Source: Saccharicrinis sp963667815
GTDB taxonomy: Bacteria > Bacteroidota > Bacteroidia > Bacteroidales > Marinilabiliaceae
DNA: 64,000 nucleotides
Strand: one strand, 5' to 3'
Assembly: GCA_963667815.1 (NCBI GenBank)
Contig: OY764021.1
Positions 52,305-60,661 of this stretch are shown in pieces (the first letter of the stretch is position 1; every line of letters starts with the position of its first letter). The notes beneath the pieces are model-generated. The model saw only the letters and a program-made list of their open reading frames with translations, ran no database searches and was not told the origin of the DNA. The translations under genes and the position numbers were made by a program.

Positions 52305-53468
52305 TTATTTTGCCATTTCTAATATTTGAGTTACCGCTTCGTTATTAAGTCTTTTAAAATATCCAATAGGACCGAACTTACAAGCCTTATCTCCCATAAC
52401 CTTAAAATGTTCATTCGGAATATCAACTTCCGATAGTTTGGATGGCATCTCTAAAGAGGTGAAAAAAGCTTTAATTGCTGCAATGGTTTGCTTGGCTGCA
52501 CTCAATTCATCTTCTTCAACAATATCAAATACATTTCTTCCTAATCGGGCAAATTTATATGCAGTACTTTCATTAAGTACATACTCCATCCAATGTGGAA
52601 ATAAAATAGCCAAACCTGCACCATGCGTTAAATCGTAAATTGCACTAACTTCATGTTCTATGCCATGTGTAGCCCAATCACCCATCATTTTACCTGTAGA
52701 TGTCAACCCATTTAAAGCTAAACTAGATGCCCACATTAAGTTGGCTCTTGCCTCATAGTTTTCTGGTTCATTTAAAGCAATTGGTCCATATTTTATACAG
52801 GTTCTTATTATAGATTCTGCAATATTATCCTGAATATCGGTTCCTTTATCTGGTGTAAAATATTGTTCAAAAATATGACTCATAATATCAACTGTACCAG
52901 CAGCTGTTTGCCACTTATTCACTGTAAAAGTATAAGTAGGATCTAACATTGAAACTTTTGGTCGTAATAAATCACTACCCAAAGCCAATTTCTCTTGTGT
53001 TTCATCATTAGATATAACAGCATTTCCATTCATTTCTGACCCTGTTGCCGATAAAGTTAAAGCACAACCGATAGGCAGAGGATTTTCTACTACTGCTTTA
53101 CGTAAACAAAAATCCCAGGCATCTCCTTCGTACCCCACACCTGCAGCCATTGCTTTTGAAGCATCAATAACACTACCACCTCCAAGAGCTAAAATAAATC
53201 CCAAATTATTTTCTCTACATAACTTAATTCCATCTCTTACACTCGAAATTCTTGGATTTGGTTGTACTCCACTCAACTTCTTATAAAAAACACCTTTTTC
53301 CTCAAACAGAGAGGTTACTATATCTAGAAGTCCACTCTTCTCTACTGAACTTTTTCCATAAGTAATTAAAACTCTATTGGAATATTCCAACACCTCATCA
53401 ACAAGGTTATTCACTTGATTTTTACCGAATAATATTTTTGTTCCTGCCTGATAAATAAAATTTTTCAT
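52305..53468 (-). CDS. Iron-containing alcohol dehydrogenase
   Basis: This 387-residue NAD(P)H-dependent alcohol/aldehyde oxidoreductase of the Fe-ADH (BDH/YqhD-like) family starts at the ATG at 53468 (MKNFIYQAGTKILFGK), which matches the family opening (an upstream TTG at 53480 is in frame but less likely). It has the cofactor motif ALGGGSVIDASKAMA and the metal-binding His-rich region HGIEHEVSAIYDLTHGAGLAILFPHW. Its specific substrate cannot be read from sequence, and butanol/aldehyde reduction is common in the family. It is monocistronic. Confidence 0.92.
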   Translation of the reverse strand: MKNFIYQAGTKILFGKNQVNNLVDEVLEYSNRVLITYGKSSVEKSGLLDIVTSLFEEKGVFYKKLSGVQPNPRISSVRDGIKLCRENNLGFILALGGGSVIDASKAMAAGVGYEGDAWDFCLRKAVVENPLPIGCALTLSATGSEMNGNAVISNDETQEKLALGSDLLRPKVSMLDPTYTFTVNKWQTAAGTVDIMSHIFEQYFTPDKGTDIQDNIAESIIRTCIKYGPIALNEPENYEARANLMWASSLALNGLTSTGKMMGDWATHGIEHEVSAIYDLTHGAGLAILFPHWMEYVLNESTAYKFARLGRNVFDIVEEDELSAAKQTIAAIKAFFTSLEMPSKLSEVDIPNEHFKVMGDKACKFGPIGYFKRLNNEAVTQILEMAK

Positions 53469-53616
53469 AGTACTCAACAAATTATTTAAGTATTGTTATT
53501 AAAAGTTCAACTTACTACAAAATTAAAAGTAATTATCGCTATAAATGGAAATAACTTTCCATTTTATTTCTGTACTAATCTTAGTCAACACCAATATTAC
53601 AAAATAGAATGCAAAC

Positions 53617-53644
53617 AAAAAAAGGGCATCCTCACAGGATGCCC
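53617..53644 (-). terminator. Terminator of fabG
   Basis: Read on the minus strand, a perfect 9-bp GC-rich stem (GGGCATCCT with AGGATGCCC, 3-nt loop) is followed by T7. It lies about 30 bp past the fabG stop. Confidence 0.9.
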
Positions 53645-53674
53645 TCATCATATTATAGTATAAAACTATTCTTA

Positions 53675-54421
53675 TTACATATTCATACCACCACAAACGT
53701 GGATCACCTGACCTGTTACATAAGCAGATAAGTCAGAACCTAAATATACACATGTATTAGCAACATCTTCAGGAGTACCACCACGTTTCAATGGAATTTT
53801 GCTTTCCCATTCTTTTTTCACGTTTTCTGGTAAAACACCTGTCATTTCTGTAATAATAAATCCAGGAGCAATTGCATTGTGACGAATTCCTCTTGTACCC
53901 ATTTCTTTAGCAGCAGACTTAGTAAATCCAATAATACCAGCTTTAGAAGCTGAGTAGTTACATTGGTTTGCATTACCTGATACGCCTACTACAGAACTCA
54001 TGTTAATAACACTTCCACCTGCTTGTTTCCACATAATTGGTTGAACAGCTTGTGTAAAGTTAAACACTGATTTCAGGTTTACATTAATTACTAAATCCCA
54101 TTGTTGCTCAGTCATTCTTTTAAGAGCACCATCTTTAGTAATACCTGCGTTATTTACTAATATATCAACTCTACCAAAGTCCTCTACTATTTGGCCAACT
54201 ACTTTTTGAGTATCTTCATAGTTACTAGCATCAGATGCATATGCTTTAGCTTTTACGCCTAGTGCTATCAACTCTTTTTCAGTTTCCTGAGCAGCTTCAT
54301 TAATTGCTAAATCTGTAAAAGCAACATTACAACCATTTTTAGCATAAGTAATAGCAATTTCTTTACCAATACCTCTTGCAGCACCAGTAATAATTGCTGT
54401 TTTTCCTTCTAATAATTTCAT
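53675..54421 (-). CDS. fabG: 3-oxoacyl-[acyl-carrier-protein] reductase
   Basis: FabG reduces 3-oxoacyl-ACP to 3-hydroxyacyl-ACP with NADPH in fatty acid elongation. The 248-residue protein has GAARGIGKEIA (~13-23), NNAG (90-93), and the catalytic S143, Y156 and K160. The spacing equals that of E. coli FabG (138, 151, 155). It ends with TGQVIHVCGGMNM, typical of FabG. No other fatty-acid genes are adjacent, so a role on another 3-oxoacyl substrate cannot be excluded. Confidence 0.9.
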   Translation of the reverse strand: MKLLEGKTAIITGAARGIGKEIAITYAKNGCNVAFTDLAINEAAQETEKELIALGVKAKAYASDASNYEDTQKVVGQIVEDFGRVDILVNNAGITKDGALKRMTEQQWDLVINVNLKSVFNFTQAVQPIMWKQAGGSVINMSSVVGVSGNANQCNYSASKAGIIGFTKSAAKEMGTRGIRHNAIAPGFIITEMTGVLPENVKKEWESKIPLKRGGTPEDVANTCVYLGSDLSAYVTGQVIHVCGGMNM

Positions 54422-54469
54422 TTTTATTATTATTTATATTAGAACTTAAAATCTAAAATATTTGACGCG

Positions 54470-54477
54470 CAAATGTA
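54470..54477 (-). promoter_or_regulatory. Candidate -7 box (TACATTTG) for fabG
   Basis: This is an exact TAnnTTTG match on the minus strand, 48 bp before the fabG ATG, and identical to the octamer before gcvT. No TTTG lies at the -33 distance. Confidence 0.45.
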
Positions 54478-54682
54478 ACAATTTATATGGAAATATTGAG
54501 TTTTATCATAAAATACTAATAATCAAATCTTAATAAAATCCAAAATCATTAATTATCAAGATATAAATACCTATCCCTTAAGCTAAAGTTACAAACTTTA
54601 AAGTTATTGCTATCAATCATCCGTAGTAATTTCTTTATAAGTATTTATTACAACCATATTACCTTTTACATATATTTAAATA

Positions 54683-55414
54683 TCAATTATACATTGCTTG
54701 CATGATCGCTTTCATTGCTTCGCCTGCTTTCATTTTAATATGAAAATCTGTAATCTGATTTGTAAAATTTGAATCATCCGGATTAATTTCAATAATAGTA
54801 GCTCCATTTTGCTTTGCTATAACAGGAACCTGACATGCAGGCATAACTTCACCTGTTGATCCCAGAATAATTACAACATCAGCTTTCTGAGCAGCATTAA
54901 AACTATTCTGATATGCATCAGAAGGAATACCTTCGCCAAAGAAAATAAAATCAGGCTTTAATAATCCACCACATTTTTCGCATTTGGGTGGAATTACTTT
55001 AAGGTCTACATTTTTTGCATCATAATAAGTATGGCAATCCAAACATTTTAATTTTTGTGAATTACCATGAAACTCAAAGACTCGTTTACTGCCTGCTACG
55101 TAGTGTAAATTATCTATATTCTGAGTAATAACAGCTTTAACAATTCCACTCTTTTCCAACTCAGCAAGTACTAGATGAGCATCATTAGGTTTAGCTTCGG
55201 TAAAAAAATCATAAAAAATTTCTCTTATGGCTTCCCACGATCTGGCAGGTTGACTATAAAAGTAGCTTAAATCCAATAAGTGTGGATCATACCTGTTCCA
55301 AATTCCTGATTCTCCTCTAAATGGAGGTATTCCCGATTCAACACTTATACCTGCTCCTGAAAAAGCTATACAATATTTAGAGTTTTTAATGAGTTGAGCA
55401 ACTTTCTGTATCAT
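54683..55414 (-). CDS. NAD-dependent protein deacylase, sirtuin
   Basis: This 243-residue Sir2 enzyme removes acyl groups from lysines using NAD. It has the NAD motif GAGISVESGIPPFRG (20-34), TQNIDNLH (97-104), the catalytic H116 in FEFHGN, and a four-cysteine zinc site at C124, C127, C145 and C148. The pocket lacks the Tyr/Arg pair typical of the CobB desuccinylase loop as far as I can see, which would favour short acyl groups. That point is tentative. It is a single gene, divergent from prsW. Confidence 0.93.
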   Translation of the reverse strand: MIQKVAQLIKNSKYCIAFSGAGISVESGIPPFRGESGIWNRYDPHLLDLSYFYSQPARSWEAIREIFYDFFTEAKPNDAHLVLAELEKSGIVKAVITQNIDNLHYVAGSKRVFEFHGNSQKLKCLDCHTYYDAKNVDLKVIPPKCEKCGGLLKPDFIFFGEGIPSDAYQNSFNAAQKADVVIILGSTGEVMPACQVPVIAKQNGATIIEINPDDSNFTNQITDFHIKMKAGEAMKAIMQAMYN

Positions 55415-55642
55415 GTTATATATTTTAAGCTAATTCTGTTAAATGTTTTGTAATTATACAATCAATTTAATCCATAAAATTATAAATTATTTATACTGTA
55501 AACGAGTTAAAAACAATTAACCTTTTAACAATAGTTTTTATCGAATATTAGCACGGATATTTAACACCCATAATTATATAGCAAGCATTAAAATAAAGGC
55601 ATTTCAGCTTTTTTATTATCTTCACAGCAAAAACACTAACTC

Positions 55643-56314
55643 ATGGATCTTCTTTTTATTTCAATTGCTCCTGTTATTATTATACTAGCATATATTTATT
55701 ACAGGGATAAATATGAAAAAGAACCTTTACAATTACTTATCAAAGGACTAATAGCTGGTATGATAATCGTTTTACCAGTGGTGTTTTTTGAACAAATAGT
55801 TAGTTCTTTACTTCCTCATATATTCAAAACTGAAATAAGTACAGCCTTTGGTAATGCATTTCTTGTAGCTGCCTTATGTGAAGAGCTATTTAAACTTGTT
55901 GCTGTTTATTTTTTAATTTGGAAAAACCCAAATTTTAACGAACGTTTTGATGGTATTGTATATGCCGTTTTTGTTTCCCTGGGTTTTGCTCTGGTTGAAA
56001 ATATTATGTACGTATTTTCTAATGGTATTAGCACTGGTATTTCCAGGGCATTTACAGCTGTTCCTGCACATGCCATGTTTGCCATAATGATGGGCTATTA
56101 TTTAGGTTTGGCTAAGTTTATCAATATAAAAAAATCATATTATCTTACTTTGGCCTTTATCATTCCTTTTTTCTTTCACGGAGTATATGATTTTATATTA
56201 ATGTCTCATGTTAACTGGTTATTACTCTTATTTTTTCCTTTCTTAATTTATATGATGTACAGAACCAATATTAGAATGAAAGAGCACGAAATGAACTCTG
56301 TATTTAAAATATAA
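55643..56314 (+). CDS. PrsW-family intramembrane metalloprotease
   Basis: This 223-residue protein has about seven membrane spans. The family motifs are EExxK at E80-E81-K84 (LCEELFKLVAVYF), the EN pair at 119-120 (GFALVENIMYV), H143 (PAHAMFAIMMGYYLG) and H179 (FFFHGVYDF). PrsW in Bacillus cleaves the anti-sigma factor RsiW. The substrate here is unknown, and no anti-sigma gene is adjacent. Some family members in the CAAX-protease superfamily have other roles. The arfB gene follows 4 bp later. Confidence 0.9.
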   Translation: MDLLFISIAPVIIILAYIYYRDKYEKEPLQLLIKGLIAGMIIVLPVVFFEQIVSSLLPHIFKTEISTAFGNAFLVAALCEELFKLVAVYFLIWKNPNFNERFDGIVYAVFVSLGFALVENIMYVFSNGISTGISRAFTAVPAHAMFAIMMGYYLGLAKFINIKKSYYLTLAFIIPFFFHGVYDFILMSHVNWLLLLFFPFLIYMMYRTNIRMKEHEMNSVFKI

Positions 56315-56318
56315 ACTA

Positions 56319-56714
56319 ATGTATGATTTCAAAAACGAAGTAAAGTATACTGCTGTAAGGAGCTCTGGTCCTGGAGGTCAGAACGTAAACAAGGTAAATA
56401 CAAAAGTTACCATCTATCTTAATATTGATCATTCTCAAACCCTAACTCCCAGCCAAAAAACACTTATTATTGATAAGTTAAAATCTAAAATTAATCAGGA
56501 AGGGGTTTTAATTTTACACTGCGATACTACAAGGTCACAAATAAAAAATAAAGAAATCGCCTTAGCCAATTTAAACTCAATTATTAATAAAGCCTTAAAA
56601 CCGGCAAAAAAGCGTATTTCAACTAAACCTACAAAAGCATCAAAACTTAAAAGGTTGCAAAACAAAAAGTTTTTATCTGATAAAAAAGCAAACAGGAGGC
56701 GCACAGAACCTTGA
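56319..56714 (+). CDS. arfB: Alternative ribosome-rescue peptidyl-tRNA hydrolase
   Basis: ArfB (YaeJ, ICT1-like) hydrolyses peptidyl-tRNA on ribosomes stalled without a stop codon. The 131-residue protein has the GGQ catalytic motif at 19-21 within SSGPGGQNVNKVNTKV. A strongly basic C-terminal tail (~95-131, rich in Lys and Arg) follows, which in known ArfB inserts into the empty mRNA channel. Length and layout are standard. It is probably co-transcribed with prsW. Confidence 0.94.
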   Translation: MYDFKNEVKYTAVRSSGPGGQNVNKVNTKVTIYLNIDHSQTLTPSQKTLIIDKLKSKINQEGVLILHCDTTRSQIKNKEIALANLNSIINKALKPAKKRISTKPTKASKLKRLQNKKFLSDKKANRRRTEP

Positions 56715-56768
56715 GTTAACCTATTATTTAAAACTCATAGATTTATACTGACTATAGAAAATAATAAA

Positions 56769-57383
56769 TTAAACATTACCCAAGTACAAACTTGCACTCA
56801 TATCAGTTTCATCAAGCTTTCTAAAAGCAATCCATACAGCAACCTCTTCATCATTTAAATCAACATCCCACAAAAAGCTATTTTTATATTTTGCAACCCC
56901 TGTAAACTGATATTCCGCATAGTTCGTATGTTTATCAAAAAATATAACAACCAAAGTATCTAAGTTTCCTTTATCGTAATCACTCCACTCAAAAAACAAA
57001 CCATTGTCTTTTCGTTTTACCGAAAATTTTTTGGGCAATTCCAGATTACCTGAACTTAAAATCACCTTAGAAAAATCAATTTCCTGATTAGGATATTCAT
57101 CGCCTGAAATGGCATTTTTCATATTTAAAGATTGAGCTGTATGATAAGGTGATCGCCCCACAGTATTATGTGCAAAAGTAATTCTGACTAAATCTTTAAA
57201 TGGCTGTAAAAAAGCAGTAACTAAACTTAAGCGTTGCCTTTGACGTAGTTTTGCAGGTGAAGGTTTATCTTTACGAACATCCGGCAACGACCTGACATAA
57301 TCCTTGCCATACATAGAATAATAGACTACACTACCAACTTTTCCTGAAACTGATCCGTTTGCTCCATTTCTAGCTCTTCCCAT
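56769..57383 (-). CDS. DUF6266 family protein
   Basis: This 204-residue protein opens with GRARNGANGSVSGKVGSVVYYSMYGKDYVRSLP and KRRQ-type basic residues (SPAKLRQRQRLSLVTAFLQP), the conserved N-terminus of DUF6266. A beta-rich C-terminal half follows, with FEWSDYDKGNLDTLVVIFFD and FLWDVDLNDEEVAVWIAF. There is no signal peptide. Family function is unknown. In Bacteroidota such genes often stand alone, as here. Confidence 0.85.
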   Translation of the reverse strand: MGRARNGANGSVSGKVGSVVYYSMYGKDYVRSLPDVRKDKPSPAKLRQRQRLSLVTAFLQPFKDLVRITFAHNTVGRSPYHTAQSLNMKNAISGDEYPNQEIDFSKVILSSGNLELPKKFSVKRKDNGLFFEWSDYDKGNLDTLVVIFFDKHTNYAEYQFTGVAKYKNSFLWDVDLNDEEVAVWIAFRKLDETDMSASLYLGNV

Positions 57384-57524
57384 AATAACGTTAGATTAAA
57401 TTAAAAACTAATAATTTGAATACATACTATGTACCAGGTAAATAACAGATAGGTAATAGCTTCTGATATTCAATACTATTAAATTATAAAATAATTGGAA
57501 TATATTCAAATTATATTCGATAAT

Positions 57525-57590
57525 AACCGAAGAAAAACCGAAGAAAGTCCCTAGAAAGTCCGTTGATAATCCCATTAATATCCGTATCAT
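57525..57590. repeat. Six-unit array with 11-bp period
   Basis: Six consecutive 11-bp units each carry CC at positions 3-4: AACCGAAGAAA twice, then GTCCCTAGAAA, GTCCGTTGATA, ATCCCATTAAT and ATCCGTATCAT. The period is close to one helical turn, so the CC steps would lie on the same DNA face. It is about 140-205 bp upstream of the DUF6266 gene and about 430 bp upstream of the kinase gene. Confidence 0.55.
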
Positions 57591-57756
57591 TACAAACCAC
57601 ACTATATAGTTAGCATATAGTTGGGCAATAGTATACTTAATGTAGTGCGAAATAAATTATTTTAGTCAATACTCTGCAGAGCTAATAATACAAGCAGAGT
57701 GCTGTATGTTTCAACATTTTTACCATTTCATTTAAATATTTCAGTACTTAAATTAA

Positions 57757-57786
57757 TTGTATTTATTTATTGATTATTTATATTTG
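57757..57786 (+). promoter_or_regulatory. Candidate promoter of the kinase operon: TTG-N19-TATATTTG
   Basis: TTG (57757-57759) and TATATTTG (57779-57786) match both Bacteroidota promoter elements with a 19-bp spacer. The leader to the ATG at 58021 would be about 230 nt. Confidence 0.5.
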
Positions 57787-58020
57787 TTGGTTTCATTTAC
57801 CTACAAACATATTACCACCTAATAATAAAAAGTTGAAGAAAATTATAAAAGTATAGATTCATCTATCTTTTGAGTATTAACTCAGTTTTTTTTACGTAAT
57901 CACAATATAAAACACATTATATAGAACTGATATAATTTATTTAAACGAACTATATCAGCTCTTTATAAAAATTTCAGAAACAACCAGATAATATTAATAA
58001 ATACAGTAGTTGAATTAATA

Positions 58021-60621
58021 ATGAAGAATAGTTTAAAGCGAGCGATTAGAAACCAATTAGAATTAATTCAAAGCCTGACACATTGTGCAGATACATTTTT
58101 TATACATCCCAATCAAAATACCATATTATCAAACATTCAGGAGAACACGATAATAAGTCAGCAAAAAACAGATTTTAAACTATTTGATTTTAAGGATATT
58201 TTAAAAAAAACAGTAAAAAGTTATTCTTTAAACAATGACTCTTTTGGTCATATAAAATCATTAATTCTCTTCCACAACATTGATATCTTTCCTATACAAT
58301 TGGCAAAGGATCAATTGGCCTATGTATTGATATTATTTAACAATGAAGGCAATACCCCAAATAAACACTCTATTGAAATCATATGTGAGAATATAGCATC
58401 CTTTTATAAAGCATATGAGGATAACATTACCACGTCTAAAAATTCACTTGCTTCAGATTTACTGCTCAATACAATACATGGAGTTCCATGGTCACTTGAT
58501 TTTACCACTACTGAATTTTTATACATAGGACCACAATCAGAGCATATATTGAGTTATCATCCTGAAGAAATTAAAACCTTAAACGACTGGGCGAATATTC
58601 TTCATCCTGAAGACAGAGAAAATTCTATAAATTATTGCGAAAAGCAATCACTCGCTGGTAATGACCATGTATTTGATTACAGAGTAATTAAAAAAGATGG
58701 TTCTGTTATTTGGATAAGGGATATTATTAAAGTAATACAGATTGATGATAATTCTATGCAATTACATGGTTTTATGATTGATATAACAGAAACAAAAGAA
58801 AAAGAATTACAATTAAATAATCTCCACAAACAACTTAAATACATATTAAAATATTCTAATACCGTACTTAATATTGTTGATGAAGAACAGAATATTATTT
58901 TTCACACAAATAAAAAAGTCTCTGATATTAAGCAAAAGTGCTACGAGTATTTTTGCAATTCAAAAACTCAATGTGAAGATTGCCCTACCTTAAAAACCAA
59001 AATAGAACCTACAAAATTTTACAGAGAAATTGGAGACAGCACATATCTGGTTTATGCATTTCCAATACATACAGATAACAATAAAATTCATATTGGCGAA
59101 GTAAGAGTAGATATTAGTGAAAGGGCCAGAAAAGAAAAACAAATTATAGAGCTTAATAACAAAATTGAATTCCTACTTACCTCAGGAAATATTTCATATA
59201 TTGAACACAATTTAGAATCTAAAATTTTCACCTGCAATAGCGTATTTACTGAAATAACCGGATATGATCTAAATAATACTGAAATAAATATTGATTGGCT
59301 TTTTTCCAGAATTCACCCAAACAACATCGCATTATTTAAATCAGAAATAAACAAAGTAATTAACAAAACAAAAGAATACTTAGATATAGAATATCGTTTT
59401 CTTACCGCTACCAACCAATACATATGGCTACATTTTCATGGACAGATAGATAAAAAAAACTCAGCTAAATTGGTTGGAATTTTATTGAACATTACAAACA
59501 ATAAAAAACTATTAAACGAATTAATTGAAGCCAAAAACAAGAGCATCCATGCAAATGAACTGAAATCAAAATTTTTGGCTAACATGTCGCACGAAATTAG
59601 AACTCCAATGAATGCAATTATTGGTTTTACTAATTTATTAAAGAATCATATCACAGAACCTCCATATAATAACTATATCAACTCCATTGAATCGAGCGGA
59701 AAGACTTTACTTGAATTGATCAATGATCTATTGGATCTTGAAAAGATAAACTCTGGTAAGATGGATATCAAACAGGAAAAAGTAAATCTTAATTTCAGCC
59801 TTAATGAAATATATCAAACCTTCATCTTATTCACACAAAACAAAGGAATTACACTTGAAACAATTCAACAAAGTGAAATTCCAAATGAAATTATTATAGA
59901 CTCTCTAAAGCTAAAACAGATTTTAATTAATTTAATAAATAATGCCATTAAGTTTACCAACCAAGGCGGTATTACCATTAAATATGCTTTTAATCCCAAT
60001 AGCGACAAGAAAAGCGGAACACTAAATATTTCCGTCATCGATACAGGCATTGGTATTTCTATTGAAAAACAAAAGGAAATATTTGAACCCTTTGTACAGG
60101 AGGATTTTGAAAATAACAAACATCAGGAAGGTACCGGACTGGGCTTATCTATAGTACAAAAGATCATTCATTTAATGAATGGAACCATCATACTCGAGAG
60201 TTCTCCTGGTATAGGAAGTAAATTTTCTATATCCATTCCAGAGATTTCATATTCGAATCACCTCAGTGCTTCAACTAAAATAAATGATCAAAAGAACACA
60301 AATAAAGAGGACAAAATTCCCCCAAAAGCTCCTATAATAATTCTTGAACAATTTTCTGAAAAAGAGATTGAAATTATTCAATTGGAATTTGAAAATAATC
60401 TTATTCCGTTATGGGAACAACTTTCAGAAATGATTTCATTAACCAACTTAAATATCTTTTTAAAAGATATAAATAAGCTACTGAAACATATCCATTGGAA
60501 TGATTTAAAAAAGTATAGTTTGTTGTTAGATTCTAACATTAAGTCATTTGATTTCGAACAACTTCCCATTCAAATTGAAGAATTTAAAAAATTTATATTT
60601 TATGTTCAAAATAAATTATAG
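58021..60621 (+). CDS. Multi-PAS sensor histidine kinase with C-terminal extension
   Basis: This 866-residue cytoplasmic kinase has no membrane span. After an N-terminal region (~1-155), PAS1 lies at ~160-260 (HPEDRENS, VIKKDGSVIWIRD, FMIDITE), PAS2 at ~275-375 with a Cys cluster (KCYEYFCNSKTQCEDCPTLK), and PAS3 at ~385-500. HisKA has the phospho-accepting H524 (NMSHEIRTPMNAIIGF), and HATPase has NLINNAIKFTNQGG, DTGIGI and GTGLGLSIV. The last ~100 residues (LEQFSEKEIEIIQLEFENN onward) resemble the helical extension that follows a receiver in hybrid kinases, but no receiver is present. A second kinase gene starts 40 bp downstream. Confidence 0.9.
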   Translation: MKNSLKRAIRNQLELIQSLTHCADTFFIHPNQNTILSNIQENTIISQQKTDFKLFDFKDILKKTVKSYSLNNDSFGHIKSLILFHNIDIFPIQLAKDQLAYVLILFNNEGNTPNKHSIEIICENIASFYKAYEDNITTSKNSLASDLLLNTIHGVPWSLDFTTTEFLYIGPQSEHILSYHPEEIKTLNDWANILHPEDRENSINYCEKQSLAGNDHVFDYRVIKKDGSVIWIRDIIKVIQIDDNSMQLHGFMIDITETKEKELQLNNLHKQLKYILKYSNTVLNIVDEEQNIIFHTNKKVSDIKQKCYEYFCNSKTQCEDCPTLKTKIEPTKFYREIGDSTYLVYAFPIHTDNNKIHIGEVRVDISERARKEKQIIELNNKIEFLLTSGNISYIEHNLESKIFTCNSVFTEITGYDLNNTEINIDWLFSRIHPNNIALFKSEINKVINKTKEYLDIEYRFLTATNQYIWLHFHGQIDKKNSAKLVGILLNITNNKKLLNELIEAKNKSIHANELKSKFLANMSHEIRTPMNAIIGFTNLLKNHITEPPYNNYINSIESSGKTLLELINDLLDLEKINSGKMDIKQEKVNLNFSLNEIYQTFILFTQNKGITLETIQQSEIPNEIIIDSLKLKQILINLINNAIKFTNQGGITIKYAFNPNSDKKSGTLNISVIDTGIGISIEKQKEIFEPFVQEDFENNKHQEGTGLGLSIVQKIIHLMNGTIILESSPGIGSKFSISIPEISYSNHLSASTKINDQKNTNKEDKIPPKAPIIILEQFSEKEIEIIQLEFENNLIPLWEQLSEMISLTNLNIFLKDINKLLKHIHWNDLKKYSLLLDSNIKSFDFEQLPIQIEEFKKFIFYVQNKL

Positions 60622-60661
60622 TTTTAGAAATTAATCGACAATAAAAACCTTACTGACAAAT

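Larger units (their letters stand above)
57384..58020. other. Long gene-free region upstream of the sensor kinase operon
   Basis: This 637-bp AT-rich region between divergent genes holds the 11-bp-period array at 57525-57590, a promoter-like TTG-N19-TATATTTG (57757-57786), and a CTGATATA/TATATCAG inverted repeat (57927-57934 and 57951-57958). A 64-codon minus-strand frame (57408-57602) covers the array and lacks protein-like composition. Confidence 0.5.

Noticed and set aside
56712..56740. Weak TGAGTT/AACTCA pairing after arfB
   Set aside because: Six base pairs with a long loop and no T tract are not enough to call a terminator.
57408..57602. 64-codon minus-strand frame upstream of the DUF6266 gene
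   Set aside because: It covers the 11-bp-period array and AT-rich DNA. Composition is Phe/Tyr/Ile-rich and not protein-like.
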